Below are positions 42,045 to 54,436 of a stretch of DNA of 64,000 nt, piece after piece. Made by a program: the position numbers and the translations under genes. Within the stretch, counting starts at the first letter, position 1. The number at the start of each line of letters is the position of its first letter. The notes under the pieces were generated by a model. It was not told the origin of the DNA. It saw only the letters and a list, made by a program, of their open reading frames with translations, and ran no database searches. This stretch comes from Saksenaea vasiformis B4078. Lineage: Eukaryota; Mucoromycota; Mucoromycetes; Mucorales; Saksenaeaceae. The stretch covers positions 1 through 64,000 of the forward strand of contig JNDT01002160.1 of the NCBI GenBank assembly GCA_000697055.1, written 5' to 3'.

Positions 42045-42430
42045 CGGTAATAAATAGTGTAAAATGTGGATGTCATTCTTAGGTATCCACGAAGGGCAAT
42101 TCCACCTGCAGCTCTCCCCAGTGGTAGGGCGCTACTAGCTGTAGAGGAGTTGAAGCGACACCACGTCTGGTTATTTATTGCAGTAAATGAGTGATAATTG
42201 AACGTGATACGAGATGCACCTACTGAAATAATGGGCAAAAAGCACCGTTCATAGCCAAGACGGGTCCGGACAGAGGCTTTGCAGCCTACATGACAGGCAG
42301 AAGACATGAATAACCCTGGAGTGCATACCGGGGATGTTGAAGAGAGCTTAGTCAAAGAAAAAGTATATTTATGCGTCCCTTTAGATACTCATCACACCTC
42401 ATTATTAAACTAGATCTTGCAGTTGGACAC
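42045..42430. repeat. dispersed repeat family, copy C
   Basis: More diverged than copies A and B, but with the same landmarks in order: GGATGTCATTCTTA, GAAGGGCAATTCCA, GAAGCGACAC, AATGAGTGAT, GACAGAGG and GCATACCGGGGATGTT. It lies in the 0.7-kb space between the convergent HemW-like and ERO1 genes. Confidence 0.6.
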
Positions 42431-42622
42431 TGGATCCAATAGATCAGAACAACGAACCATTAACACATCATCGAAATGCGCTTTGAGTTGACGCATAAAG
42501 GTCTGCTTTCACGCAAGATTCAAGACTTCAGCACGCAAATGGGACCACACTTAAAAGTAATACCAAACAGTTTAAAGCAGTGCAGAGTGATATGAAGGTT
42601 TTAAATGTAAAATGCTGTAAAA

Positions 42623-44888
42623 CTAATATTTTGCTGTCTCCGATCCCAACAATGATTCTAAATAAACGGGAACAGGCACATTCCACTTTTTAAGTTCACG
42701 TAAAGTGAACCCAACCGACTGGAGTAAGTAGCGGGATAGCTTTTCTCGTAACGTATTTTGCAGAACGGACGAATGATTCTGGTAAAGAACAGCTGTGAAT
42801 ACTTTGACCACAATGTATCCGCAAGGTTACCTCCAATTCTTGAGATACTTTAGCTTGATACATCTCTCTAAATCTTTGGATTGCGTTTAGACTTTCGGAA
42901 AGGCGATTGAAAGTATTAAATAACGCAACAATTTCGCTTCGTTGCAACAGATTTGGTGTACGTCTAGGACTGTAGAAAGTTAGTTGCTTAACGTCGGTAT
43001 CAGGAATGTTTTACTTCAATTGCTTGTCTTCGTAGGAGAATAAGACTTTGAGTGCTGTACCCAGCCCTGTTGTCTGAAGTTTTCCCCACAATCTGCATTT
43101 CTCACAGCCAACACAGTCCATGATACGTGATACATTTCGGAAGTGATTTCTGAACTCTAATTTTAGAGCCTACACCAAATGTGGATCAGCAAACGTAATG
43201 TAGATGTTGTTCTCCTTACCTTGGCATCCTCTCCCTGGAACATAACTTTTTCATCAAACGTGGACGGGCACGATGATACACTGTTGATCAGATCATGCAC
43301 CATCCCCTGCGTAGCAATATCCGTGAGAGTCCGGTTCTTCATGAAACCCCTAAAATGCGTGTACCTTAATGCGCCTGTCGTCATCTCGGTCACCAGTACA
43401 GAACGTGTATTCTTTTAGATATCCTTCTAGTTTCGTAAGAGCACGCAGCACAAGAGAGTACGTAAAGTATATATTTTGTAGCCTCTCTGGATGAGTACCA
43501 ATACGGTTTACGAAGCAGTCGAGGTTTGGTCCCTGCAACAATACGTTCAAATTCATTGCCCAAATTCTCTCCATACTTTCCTTACCCATTCACCGGTTGT
43601 TTGATTAAAGAACTCGTCACAGATGTGGATAGAGATCGATGAGTGAAGACCTAATAATCGTCAGATTATCCTTCGTAACTCAAGTTGCTCGATCAAAACC
43701 TGAGATGAGACGGTAATACACGCGCTTTTCCAGGCAAGTTTCTTCATTGCTGTCGCCGTCACCGTCCGAATCTTCGGCAAGATTGTTAAGCAATTGATTC
43801 AGTTCAGCTTTATCGGATGATACAGGCGCAAACTTGACTGCTTCTACCGATCTAAGTGGATTCGATCCACCATTCATGACGTTGCTGCATGTTTTACAAC
43901 CTTCGGTCATCTTGTGGACGATATTGAAACAATTTTCCTCATAAATTGCCTTCCACACGCGGCCCGCAGATACACCAGAATAACCCGTAAATCTTTCTGG
44001 GTTAGCGAGCAAGTCCACATAAACAAGGTCTTTCAATTAACTGTTAGTTAAACCATCATGAGGTGTAGTGTATGCATATTACCACCGCCGTCCCATTGAT
44101 CATCCACAGCGCAAAAATCTTGATCTTTGTACTTGCAGACATTGAAAGGCTGGAATGACTGATGCATCCCATTCGCCCAAGCAAACGTCAGCAAAATCTT
44201 TCTCAAGAGTTTCAACTTACCGAGCCAGCAGGTGACATCTGAACAGCGCTAAGCGCTTCTTCGCGCCATTCTTCAGGCAGCGACGACTATAAAGACCGTG
44301 TTTGCTATCGGCAACGAAGTTCTATTTGTTTACCTCATCTGTTGTCGCAACGGAACAGTCTTTATTCATACACAGCCCGTCATCGTTCCAAAATGGGCAT
44401 TCACGCCATAAATTCAGCTACACAATGTGTCACATCAGATCTGCGTACTTCTCGCTTTGCTCACACTCACCTTGTAGTATCTAAAGAAATTGGTTTTGAC
44501 AAGTGTTTGGATTTTATCAAAAATGCTTTTCTGGATGCCCTCTACGCTCTGGAAATCGCAACACGTGTCTTTAATTTGCCCGACCGGCTGTATCACACAA
44601 ATCAATTAGTAAACGAGGATAGCCGTAGCAGAAAAAGCTCACGTTGCAATAATCCTGAGGAGGATGGGTTTCGAGGACTGTCTGCATAAAGGAAATGGGT
44701 TCTGGATCCTCTAATGTATTTTTTGGTGCTATATCGGTTGCCCGTACAATGTTTGCAAAACCAAGAACGACGATGCATAATAGTAAGCATGATTGCTTTC
44801 GTAATGAGAGGCGTTTTCTGCGAGTACGAGATCTTTCAGGTGTGAAGTAACAAATAGCCATTGTCAACAAAGAGAGTAGAGATGACAA
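42623..44888 (-). CDS. ERO1: ER thiol oxidase Ero1
   Basis: A FAD-dependent oxidase of the ER lumen that reoxidises protein disulfide isomerase and passes electrons to oxygen. Twelve exons: 44888-44643, 44587-44471, 44417-44334, 44286-44221, 44158-44083, 44029-43700, 43650-43586, 43532-43365, 43306-43220, 43169-43015, 42969-42831 and 42778-42623 (562 aa). A basic stretch, then a hydrophobic signal or anchor ([16 protein letters not shown]), begins the protein. Shuttle cysteines lie in [34 protein letters not shown] binds the FAD region, and [14 protein letters not shown] follows. The active-site pair is CVGC (432-435), followed by Cys438 in EKCRLWGK. A long exon with an acidic [10 protein letters not shown] loop lies in the middle. 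The last exon adds 51 residues with no transmembrane helix, so any membrane tether must be N-terminal or via partners. Confidence 0.93.
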
Positions 44889-45049
44889 AGATGCGATACT
44901 GTATGTAATGAGGTGATCTTTTCGTTACATACGTGGCAACCATATGAAGTGGCGCCGTTTAAAAAATATGGCTTTGGCATTTGAGAGCGGGACAGTCGTT
45001 TCGGGACTCTTACAATAGCGGTTGGTAAACAACCAATTATCCGAAAGAT
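44889..45049. other. ERO1 upstream region
   Basis: This is the probable ERO1 promoter. No clear motif was recognised. Confidence 0.3.
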
Positions 45050-46480
45050 ATCTACGCTATTACAAATAGCATTCCACGTCGATCGAGAATCAGTACAGTG
45101 CTTGGTAGGACTACTGGCTTAAAGCCCGTGAGAATGGACTTCGAGACCATGTCTGCAGTTGAGAACATTTTAAACCACGCATTATAAATTGGCCAGTAAC
45201 GTAAGAATAGAATCATCCATAAGCAGGCAATAAATATTGCATATCCTTCCTCGAGCCACATTTATTGTACTACATTCTGCACGATCGTCAGGTGCGCGGC
45301 TGTAAAAGAAAGCTAATTCGCGTCAGGGTATTCTGACAGAGTGAAACATGCGATAGCATAGCCACCACAACTTGTGGTGACATGAATCTATCACATTTCT
45401 GTATGATTCTCAGGAATATGTAAACACCGTCTGACCACTCTGATGGAACGGTCGGTATAACGTATGCGTATGAATTCTTCCTGCAAGATGCACGAGCTTA
45501 TCTCATGACGTCCGGAACGTTTTTGAGATGTCTCATAGTGCGAAAAACCATATAGCAGCTCCTGTCTGCTTGAATAATATTTTCATAAGGTTCTAGCACA
45601 CCTTTCTGCGTCAATATGATATTTTCTCCGAGATAGACGTTTCTATCGTTCGTGACAGTCATAGGCGCATCAATAGACAACAATTAATCCTCAAGCTCTT
45701 GTATTAATGACATAGTCATCCATGTGGGATAAATCCCATGTTAGAATAGCATTATTGTTACAAAACACATATGAAGTAAAATAAGCACTGAAATGAATAT
45801 CATAAATGCGGTGATCCAACCTCATCAGCATGTACGCCAGGCTACATCGTCTTTGAAATGACAGCCAGACGATTCCTGCAGCGTATATCCAGTTTTATAT
45901 TCTTCCATTTGCAAGTGCATGCTAAGTAGCTATGTAGCGTCATATAAAAGCGCGAGCTACATCGCTCAAGCCGTTTTCCTCAGTTGTCTAAATAATGACA
46001 CTAGTTACTGGAATGGAATCTGCAAATCTAAATAATATGTACGCATAGTCGATGATACTAGGACAACTGGGAGCAAGCTAACATAGTCCCCGACTGGAAT
46101 CAAATCCCCATCTTTAAGGATGACAGTGTATACGGTCAGAACAGAAAAAAATTCACAAGATGAAGCAACCTGTAGCTGGTAACGCCCACTCAGTAGGAAT
46201 AGAGGTCTTACTTAAAAGAAACAAGCAGTACTACATGCTACAGAACACCTGAAGTGTTAAGAATGGGAAAGCCTTCGGATGATGTGCGACAATAAGCCCT
46301 CGGGAAAGCAAAATTGTGGTGCCATTCGGAGCATGAGTGGTTAAGACTATCATACCAATTTTTCGCAGTCGCAGTTATATTGCTACTTTTATAGCATCTT
46401 GTAACATACAGCGTACCATTTTTGTATAAAATATAGGAAATTTTGCATTTCAGTAATGATTGCCATCCTTGCAAGGGATT
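45050..46480 (-). pseudogene. decayed protein gene of unknown family
   Basis: Several consecutive minus-strand segments read like protein in shifting frames. From about 46474 to 46238: SNITATAKNWYDSLNHSC. From about 46190 to 46020: VYTVILKDGDLIPVGDYVSL. Near 45900-45850: MEEYKTGYTLQESSGCHFKD. Near 45797-45700: NNNAILTWDLSHMDDYVINT. From 45683 to 45289 one frame runs about 130 codons, interrupted by a single TAA at about 45500 (GENIILTQKGVLEPYENIIQ before it, YVIPTVPSEWSDGVYIFLRI after it). From 45261 to 45052: a hydrophobic segment. I found no splice set that joins them. This fits a pseudogene, but an unrecognised multi-exon gene remains possible. No family assigned. Confidence 0.35.
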
Positions 46481-48508
46481 GCAGCGTAATGCTTAATTTT
46501 TCGGAATGAAAGCGGGATTTTCCGACGGTTTAAGCCCACGAAGCTTGTGCGTGCATTCCGCGTACAAAGGCCTATGTGGATGAGCCACCGGGTATTGTTA
46601 CCCAATGAAAACACCGCTCGTGGTAGATCGATGTGGAACTGCTCATTTAGCTATCTTGTTTCATTTACCGCGCTTTGGTCCCCGTAAATAACACCCGAAA
46701 ACAGGATAATTCTAATCCCCCGCGTTGGTGCGAAATTTACCACACAAGCATGCCACATTAGTTGTGATATTATGCCTCCTTTTTATTATTTCCCGTTTGA
46801 TTGTGTAATCAGTGGATGTAACCAGGTATTATCGGAATATTCGGCAAAACGGTCTTCAATGATCACCAATAATGCTAGTCCGCATTTTTGCAAGAGAGGA
46901 AAGGTCTCGTATACATCTAAGCGACTTAAATAGGTTTCCTGTTACCATTGGTCTGTCTTTTTGCTTGTTACACGCAGCGATATTTTGAAACTGTCGTCGG
47001 CGACGGCTAAGAGTAGCAGATATCTGGATAACATAATAAATACAGATCTCACTAGGCGCCCATTCGCAGGATCATTGGATCAGTCGCTAAAAGTAGAGAA
47101 AGAAATTATTGCTTCAAAGATCTTTTCACGCACCCGTTTATTTACAGCCATATAGGCAATACTGCACTGAGAAACTTTAATAAGTTATCAATATCTTTTT
47201 AACGCTTGGGAAATTAAGTATTTCGCAATTGCATTTATACGGTACTAGTTGGAAAAAGTTCCATGGTTGGGTTCGTATACATTTATGCATAATTGTGACC
47301 AATTAGCACACGTTGTATTTGCTTGGATACATTGGTTACTGTGGTGACAATAAGTGCAGTAAGCATTGCATTAACGACCACGCATATATGCAGGTATTGC
47401 CAGCCAACTGCAATTGAACAGCACTTTGAAGCATCCGATCTCTCGTTATTCGTCTATGAATCTTGATTTCACGAGAGTCTGCAACCACACCATATGCCAC
47501 AGTCTTTATATATATATATATATCGTCTATAACTACATAAAAGGAGAAGGCGACTTGCATTAAAATTTGCGCAACCTGACGTAGAAATACATATCTCTTC
47601 GGAAAAGGAGAACCAGCATCGGTCATGGAACAATATCTGTGCATTTCCTGACAATATAATCCTTCTATGCAAGAGATCACCTAACATGTACGATTGTATG
47701 CGATTGGAACATGTATCTTGCATTTCCCCAGCAGCTGTTACAACAATTACAATACTAAAAGGCCCTTAGAAAGTGCAATTTCTCCTACTAAGTTCCAAGG
47801 AAATCTTATTCAAAGCCTATTTTAGTAACGCGACTAGAACGATCTCACTTTGTGGCCTTGTATGAAAAGCTGCTCAGAAACAATATCATTGAGCGACAGG
47901 TCCTAATGAGCCCATGCATCAAATAGAAAGCGCTTGTTACTGTGCCAGACAAGAAACATGGGAAACAACGTCAACAAAGTTAAAACTAGGAATTCATCAG
48001 TTTTATTTAGAACTCCACAGTTTCCATGCATCATAACCTTGATGCTTGACCACGATACATAGAATTGACACTGCAATTTTTTGTTATATATGAAGGTGAC
48101 ACCAGGAGCGTTTTGGCTGCGTTAAGGAAAGCAATTCACGCTTTATCGATGTTTCCCTTACTTCTAAACTGTATTGCCCAATCAAATGTGGGTTCAGAAC
48201 AAAGAAACTCGAACTAAGGTTTGCGCCCAGAATGGGAACATCTATCATATGCATCAGCTGCTAAAAAAACATTAAGACAACCGATTTTCCTGCAATGGAA
48301 AAAAGACATACGTACATATACACGCATTACATTCCACAAGTGCTAGACAAGCAACATGTGTCAAAGGTAAACAAAACGTACAGTTACAAATTAAAATAAA
48401 CGTTGCATGAACAAAAGTACATTGCAAGGAAAAGATAACAGTAAAATAACTAAAGAAAAAAAACAAATTGCAGCTCCTTTTTTCTAAATATCTTTATCAG
48501 GCAAAGAT
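46481..48508. other. 2-kb spacer
   Basis: No supported gene. A short TA microsatellite lies at about 47506-47522. Open frames overlapping it look random. Confidence 0.4.
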
Positions 48509-49520
48509 TTAGGCCGAAAGTCCCAATGAAACCAATAGACCAGCAAATGTATAAAGTAAGGGAGAAAGCAACGCGGGTGCACCATTTACGGACTGGGCGG
48601 AGACGTCCTCCTTGTCGAGTTCATTTGCCACGACATGGGATATTGTTCCCTTAGGTTGGCCAGCAGGTGCAATAGAGCTGAGAGTTCCAGAAGGAGATAC
48701 TGTCGATGTAGTCTTATTTGCAACACCAGATGAGGTAGCTAAGGTGGCATGAGTGGTGACGGATGCATCAATCGTTGTTTTAGCTGAGGTGATAGCAGAA
48801 GACGAAGTAGAAGGATGCACAGCAGTGTCGTTGGCGTTCGTGGAAGACGTTGCAGCTGTGGTGCTAGATTGAATAGCCGAAGATGAGGGAGACTGAGTAG
48901 TAGTGCTGGCAGCGGTCGTTTCGGCAGGAGGGGGTGATCCAGACCCATCCATAGGACCGCTATAATCGCCTGGAATAATATGTTGACATCCTTTCTCGGA
49001 AATGCCGCGGTTGCATGTAACTTTATCGTTCTGTTTACAAAAAAAAGTAGTTAGCATCAACATGATAAACAATGCAAAAGGTGACAAAACGTACACAGCA
49101 ACGCATACACCAAGTGTTTGTCGTTGGTTCGATTAAGTTGACGTAGAATTTCCATCCAGCACACGAAGAGCCATTAGGGGCTTTGATATCGTACTGACCA
49201 CCATCGTCTTTTGGATCTAAACGAGCTTTTGCAGGGTCGATCTGGCCGGTGATTTGCACGTATTTGTCAGTAGCAACAAAATGGGCAGACTGGATGAATC
49301 CCTCGGGAATCTTTCCAGCATTGATTGCCTTTGGAGTGTTTCCCATACAAAATGCTTGGGCATTCCATTCAGTGTTCGAAATAATGCGATCCTGCGAATC
49401 TACTGGTGGAAGAAAGACACAAAAGTTGGTCGCGTCAACGACCTGAGCGATCTGGCCATATGCATCGGCGTACGCAAATAATGAAGAAGAAGCCACAAGA
49501 AGCAAGTATCGGGTTAACAT
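48509..49520 (-). CDS. secreted Ser/Thr-rich GPI-anchored surface protein
   Basis: A probable cell-wall or surface protein of a fungal family with a conserved Cys-containing ectodomain, sometimes called macrofage-activating glycoprotein-like. Function is unknown. Two exons: 49520-49095 and 49030-48509, with a 64-nt intron (315 aa). Residues 1-20 form a signal peptide (MLTRYLLLVASSSLFAYADA). The ectodomain has TNFCVFLPP, GSSCAGWKFYV, WCMRCC at the splice, and GCQHIIPGDYSGPM. About 110 residues of Ser/Thr/Ala-rich stalk follow, probably O-mannosylated. The C-terminus is hydrophobic (LLSPLLYTFAGLLVSLGLSA) after a small-residue site NGA, as expected for GPI attachment. The family label is tentative. 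Confidence 0.85.
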
Positions 49521-51593
49521 AATAATGAACGTAAAGGGGAAGGAGGAAGGGATGAAGGCGATGAAGAGAGGAGAAAAAAAGAGAGGAGAGAGAACGATCT
49601 GAAGCTGTTAAATAAACAGATAGAGGGGGTTAACCTGAGCTAAATATCTTCTTTTTTTCTTTTCGTTTAGGTGGCTTCCCCGAATGATGAGCACAGACAC
49701 TAAAATTCCTACTTTTGGCTATTTCTGCTTGTTATTTTTAGTGAAGCTCCTTGATTTTTCCCTTTTTAAGCCAATGATCGCCTGCAGTCTGTTTTCCTGG
49801 GCTAGAATTTGCAGATCCGATAGCGGTTATCGCTCTTTAATAACCTTACTTGGTTAAAAGATATCCTGGCTTTGCTCTAAAAAAAGTGCTAGGGTTAAGA
49901 ACATCTTCTTGTCTTTTAGTCTTTGGAAGTACGTCGACAGGACAAAATTCATAACTAACCAATTAATAATCTGACAGATGACCATTTTTGTACTAGAACA
50001 ATTGATGGGTTTCAATTTGACAAATTTCCACATACTCCTGTACTTCCATGCTCTCACCTGACATTACGAAACGTGCTCATTGCTTTGGTTGACTTTATCG
50101 ATGACAGCGTCAATGGCGCCATCACACCCTTCTCTACTCGATCAATGATGTTCTATCTTGTTCTTCTCGCAAAACAAAATAAAATGCATGTAAAGTTTGG
50201 CAAAACATAGACCTCGTGGTTGCCTTCATTATTAATTCAAATATGTGATTTGGATCCATATCAAAAAATTATTTCCGATCCACTGTATTCACGATATGCA
50301 TGTATCACAGCTCCGCAGAATGCCCCGCAGACGCTTGTCCCACATTTACGCCATCGCTATGGTACAATATCTTTGATAGATTGAACAGAACCTTATAAAC
50401 AAATTCCATAAATATTGGTATGATACTCAAGTTTTCTAAGAGCTCAGATTTGAAGACCTACTACAGATTACTAATCGGATTGAACATGCCATGGCGCTTA
50501 GCTGTCCAGCAGAACTCTTCCATATCGGATGTATCTTCACATGAACGAAACAGACACAAAAGATAAAACGAGCAATGGATATACAATTTCGCGTCCACGA
50601 CGGATACCATAAATACACTTCCTGATGTTATTGGTTTATGAATTTGCTGTGCAGGTGGGCACTGATAAAGTTTTTTTTATGTATATACTTGGTTTAGCTT
50701 CGATACTTGTCAAGCAGATTGGTGTATGATATTCACACCAACAAATAAAATCCCTAGTGGATATTTACGTAATCACTGTGACAGGTGCAAGCGGTTTCCA
50801 TCCTAGATGGAAAATTCTATTGATACTTTTTTCAAAGCTGATCTTTATACTACGCTATGCAGAAGTTATTCTACTCTCGGGACGAATGCATCTTCTATTA
50901 ATACAACTTATAGCCGCATGGAATGCCGTTGATTGAAGCCCCTTAGAATTATTCCGAACCGATCAGCGCTAACCGTAGAGAATCGTTTTTTGGTCCTGTG
51001 CATCAGAATACAGCATACATTATGCAATTCAAGTGTTTAAGTTTGTATAGTAAGATGCATGACGTTGTTAGTGTTGCGTGTTGCCAACAGAAAAGATTAC
51101 TGCGATTGACAACAGCTGATACCATAAATCAGTAGCACGATCCTCCAGGATTTTCGACAATTTAATCAAGTAATGACTTACTTCCTGATGCTAAGATGAG
51201 GAATATAAATAGCATCGTAATAATATTTTCCTGCTAGGGGTTTTTAGTAACAAGTGCCCTGACAAGTTCTTTTTTCCCTTGCGGTGCATTCCTGTATGCA
51301 AGGATTTGAAATTTTTTCTCGATCGAGCCAATCATTACAACAAACTCTATACATGTGCGATACCGATAATCTCAGTGTTCCTTTTTTCTATTTTTCGTTG
51401 ATATACTGCCTTTGCAAGTGAAACAAGAGCCGCTTTCCTGCTTCTCTCACCTTCACGAAACTCATCCAGAAATCAATTCCCGACGATATGAATGACTGTC
51501 ACGATTGCTCACCATCTGAAGATCTGCAATTCTTTCCGTCCAAGTTAACCCCCGACGCCGCCACGTTCTCACCTTTCTTTGTCCTTTCCAGCT
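49521..51593. other. 2-kb spacer between divergent genes
   Basis: Separates the surface-protein gene (-) from ADE1 (+) and so contains both promoters. A purine-rich block (about 49540-49600) lies just upstream of the surface-protein start. No gene is supported elsewhere. Confidence 0.4.
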
Positions 51594-52670
51594 ATGGCAT
51601 TGATTTCTAGGTTTGTTTTTTAACCGGAAGCTGGTCATGACCAACATTAACTTCATACATTAGCGATTGCCCCGATCTTAAGCTTGTTGCGCGTGGAAAA
51701 GTGCGCGATTTGTACGAAGTCGACGAAAACTCGTTGCTTTTCGTTGCCACAGACCGTATTAGTGCTTTTGATGTGATAATGGAAAACGTAAGCTAAATCT
51801 CCACAAAGCGAAAAGAACCCTAGTTAACTCGTGTCTATTGGACTTGTTAGGCTATTCCTGGCAAGGGCAAAATCCTGACGCAAGTATCACTTTTTTGGTT
51901 TGATCTTTTGAAGGATGTTTTACCCAATCACCTGATCACTGCCGACTTTGACGCAATGCCTTCCAATGTACAAAAGTACCGTAGCCAGCTGGAGGGCAGA
52001 TCTATCCTAGTAAAGAAGCTTCGCGTCTTGCCGGTGGAAGCAATTGTTCGTGGTTATATCACTGGATCAGGATGGGCTGAATATAAACGCAAGGGCACTA
52101 TCTGTGATATCCCATTACCCACAGGCTTGGTGGAAAGTCAAAAACTCCCTGAAGTGCTTTTCACTCCTAGTACCAAGGCTGAAATTGGCGATCATGACGA
52201 AAACATTCATCCTTCCAAAATGGCCGAAATTTTGGGCAGCCAAGAATTAGCAGACAAAATTACCAAGGCTGCGATAGATCTGTATACAAAAGCAAGTGAA
52301 TATGCAGCACAAAAAGGTATCATCATTGCTGATACCAAATTTGAATTTGGCTTGGATGAAAACAACACATTGGTCGTGGTGGATGAGGTTTTAACGCCTG
52401 GTAAGTATTTTTTTTAATGACGGAGTACAGGAGTGAGAATTGACAAATGACATGTCCTGCACAGATTCGTCACGTTTCTGGCCTGCAAACAAGTACCAAC
52501 CAGGCGGTACTCAAGAAAGCTTCGACAAGCAATTTTTGCGCAATTACCTCGAGTCAATCAACTTTGACAAGAAGACGAGCATCGAACTGCCAACTGAGGT
52601 CATCGTAAATACTCTTGATAAATATAAGGAAGCATATTCGTTGTTGACGGGCAACGAAATTTCACTGTAA
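51594..52670 (+). CDS. ADE1: SAICAR synthetase (purine biosynthesis)
   Basis: Joins CAIR and aspartate using ATP to make SAICAR in the cytosolic de novo purine pathway. Four exons: 51594-51610, 51664-51787, 51851-52400 and 52465-52670 (298 aa, against 306 in yeast Ade1). Family motifs are [80 protein letters not shown] and [11 protein letters not shown]. Exon 1 has only 17 coding bases, ending inside a Ser codon. The start is fixed by the absence of any other ATG in phase and by the expected short N-terminus. It is a stand-alone enzyme, as in yeast, not fused to AIR carboxylase as in animals. Confidence 0.96.
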
Positions 52671-53614
52671 TAAAACTGTTGATTTACTTATTGGATATGC
52701 CGATGTTTTCTTCTCCAGATGGTGATTGTTAGGGTCAAAAAGCCAACTTGTACGAATAAGAACTCCTTTTTTTTTGTTTTTCCAGAACAGTGGATAGCTG
52801 CTGCATCTCTCTCGCGTTTGCATACTCCTGAGTCTGTGCAGTAGCATGCATTCTGACGCAAGTCAATTTCTTTTCCCACCACAGTGCCAGTGTATCTCAG
52901 GCCTTTATGGTATTTGTCACTTGGTAGAGTAAAATGTACGCCGTTACACATGTACTTCCTGTGCCGTAGGTCTATCTTTTTCTAGTTTGTCGATTAGCCA
53001 CGTCTATCAGGACGAGTGATATCCGTTTAGCCTTTCCCAATATCCTTAAGTAACGCAATAGAGGGATGTAGAACTTCTTTGTTTATCATTCAAGCTACTC
53101 TCAACAACATGCACCAACTGCGCAGTGCAGGAGAATGTGTTACATAACAATGTCATAGATAAAACGGGAAGGCCTTACATTGACTTCCCCATGTGGAAAT
53201 AAGCTGGTGCAACAGTGTTTAATCCTGTGTTCTGTTGAACTAAAACGAAGTTCAGCTATCGGTTAACTGCAAACTCACATATGTTCGCGCGAAACCTTTT
53301 ACCTTTGAGATAAAATGTGTGGGAACAAGAACACTGTCTTCTATATGCAGAGTTGCATATTCTTCAACACCTTAACAAGATTGAGATCTGAGAGGAAGAA
53401 TCATTGTCAACAAAGGCCAGTTTATTGGAAAAGCTTACAGTTTTCAATAGAGTGCTTTATATTTTCTCTGTTTCTACATACATGCAATAAGTGAAGCATA
53501 AATACAACGAGCAAAAAGTAAAATAAAAATAAAAAAAATGGAAACTGAATGCTTTGAGTAGAGGTGTAAGGAGTCCCATAAAGAATGGATAGTATTGTGT
53601 GATTAAAACATCTG
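52671..53614. other. spacer between convergent ADE1 and zinc-finger genes
   Basis: No supported gene. The region holds the 3' ends of both neighbours. Confidence 0.45.
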
Positions 53615-54436
53615 TTATTGCGTCTGCTTTCGATATTTCCTTTGTGTCGCAAAATTGGTCGATTCCAGTCGCTTTGCACATCCTGCATCCACTTTCCAAT
53701 GACGTTTCAATGCGTCGCATCTTGCAAATCGTTTAGGGCATACTGGGCAAGCATGTGGTTTATAGCCGGAATGAAGTAATTCATGGCGTTTGAGATCGTG
53801 GGGCCTAGCAAATTTCCAGGTGCAGTTTGGATGTTTGCACACAAATGGTCGTTCATTTGTATGGATACGCATATGTGATTTCAAGTTGTAAGGGCGAGTA
53901 AATTGTTTGCCGCATTCTTCACAGATATAAGGTGCACCGACATGTGTCTTTTTTCTTCGGTGTGTAGAAGGAATGAGAGGAGGAGAAGCAGCTGATAGCA
54001 TAGAAGGGGGTGGTGTAACAGGATGCATAATGGGTGAAGAAGAAGAGCTGCTACTAGGCGATGCGGCAACAGTGTTATTCGAGGAAGCGTCATCGTAAAT
54101 CCATGATGATCCGCAGAATGAGCCATAGGTGGGTGCCATTGGAGAGTGTTGTGGGGATGGAACACTTGAAAAACCGTAAAAGGAAGTGCGATCTGGTGGG
54201 GTTGCACCAAGTGATGTACAGCACCCGTTCGAAGGATATACAGGCCATGCCATCGGTGTAATAACATGACAGCTCATCATAGACTGTTGTTCTTGTTGTT
54301 GTGGTAATGCCATGTATGAATGCGAAATATGGGCATTCGAGAAACCTGCTGCCATGCCGTCTTGAGTGTATTGAGAGCCAAAACTGAAGAACTTGTTTTG
54401 GCTGTCAGTATTGATAAATGATGGATTGTAGTTCAT
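53615..54436 (-). CDS. C2H2 zinc-finger transcription factor
   Basis: A probable nuclear sequence-specific DNA-binding regulator. It is a single exon of 273 aa. The N-terminal 160 residues are low complexity, rich in Ser, Pro, Gln, Tyr and Met, as in activation regions. Finger 1 is CEEC...HMRIH (172-192), with the recognition helix RPYNLKSH. Finger 2 is CKHPNC...HELLH (200-222), with RPHDLKRH. Finger 3 is CPVC...HWKVDAGC (230-253), ending in Cys instead of the second His. Linkers TNERPF and SGYKPH are near the canonical TGEKP. The third-finger helix ARCDALKRHWKVD resembles that of calcineurin-responsive Crz1-type factors, but no PxIxIT docking motif was seen, so that link is weak. The basic tail RKYRK may be a nuclear signal. 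Confidence 0.9.
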   Translation of the reverse strand: MNYNPSFINTDSQNKFFSFGSQYTQDGMAAGFSNAHISHSYMALPQQQEQQSMMSCHVITPMAWPVYPSNGCCTSLGATPPDRTSFYGFSSVPSPQHSPMAPTYGSFCGSSWIYDDASSNNTVAASPSSSSSSSPIMHPVTPPPSMLSAASPPLIPSTHRRKKTHVGAPYICEECGKQFTRPYNLKSHMRIHTNERPFVCKHPNCTWKFARPHDLKRHELLHSGYKPHACPVCPKRFARCDALKRHWKVDAGCAKRLESTNFATQRKYRKQTQ

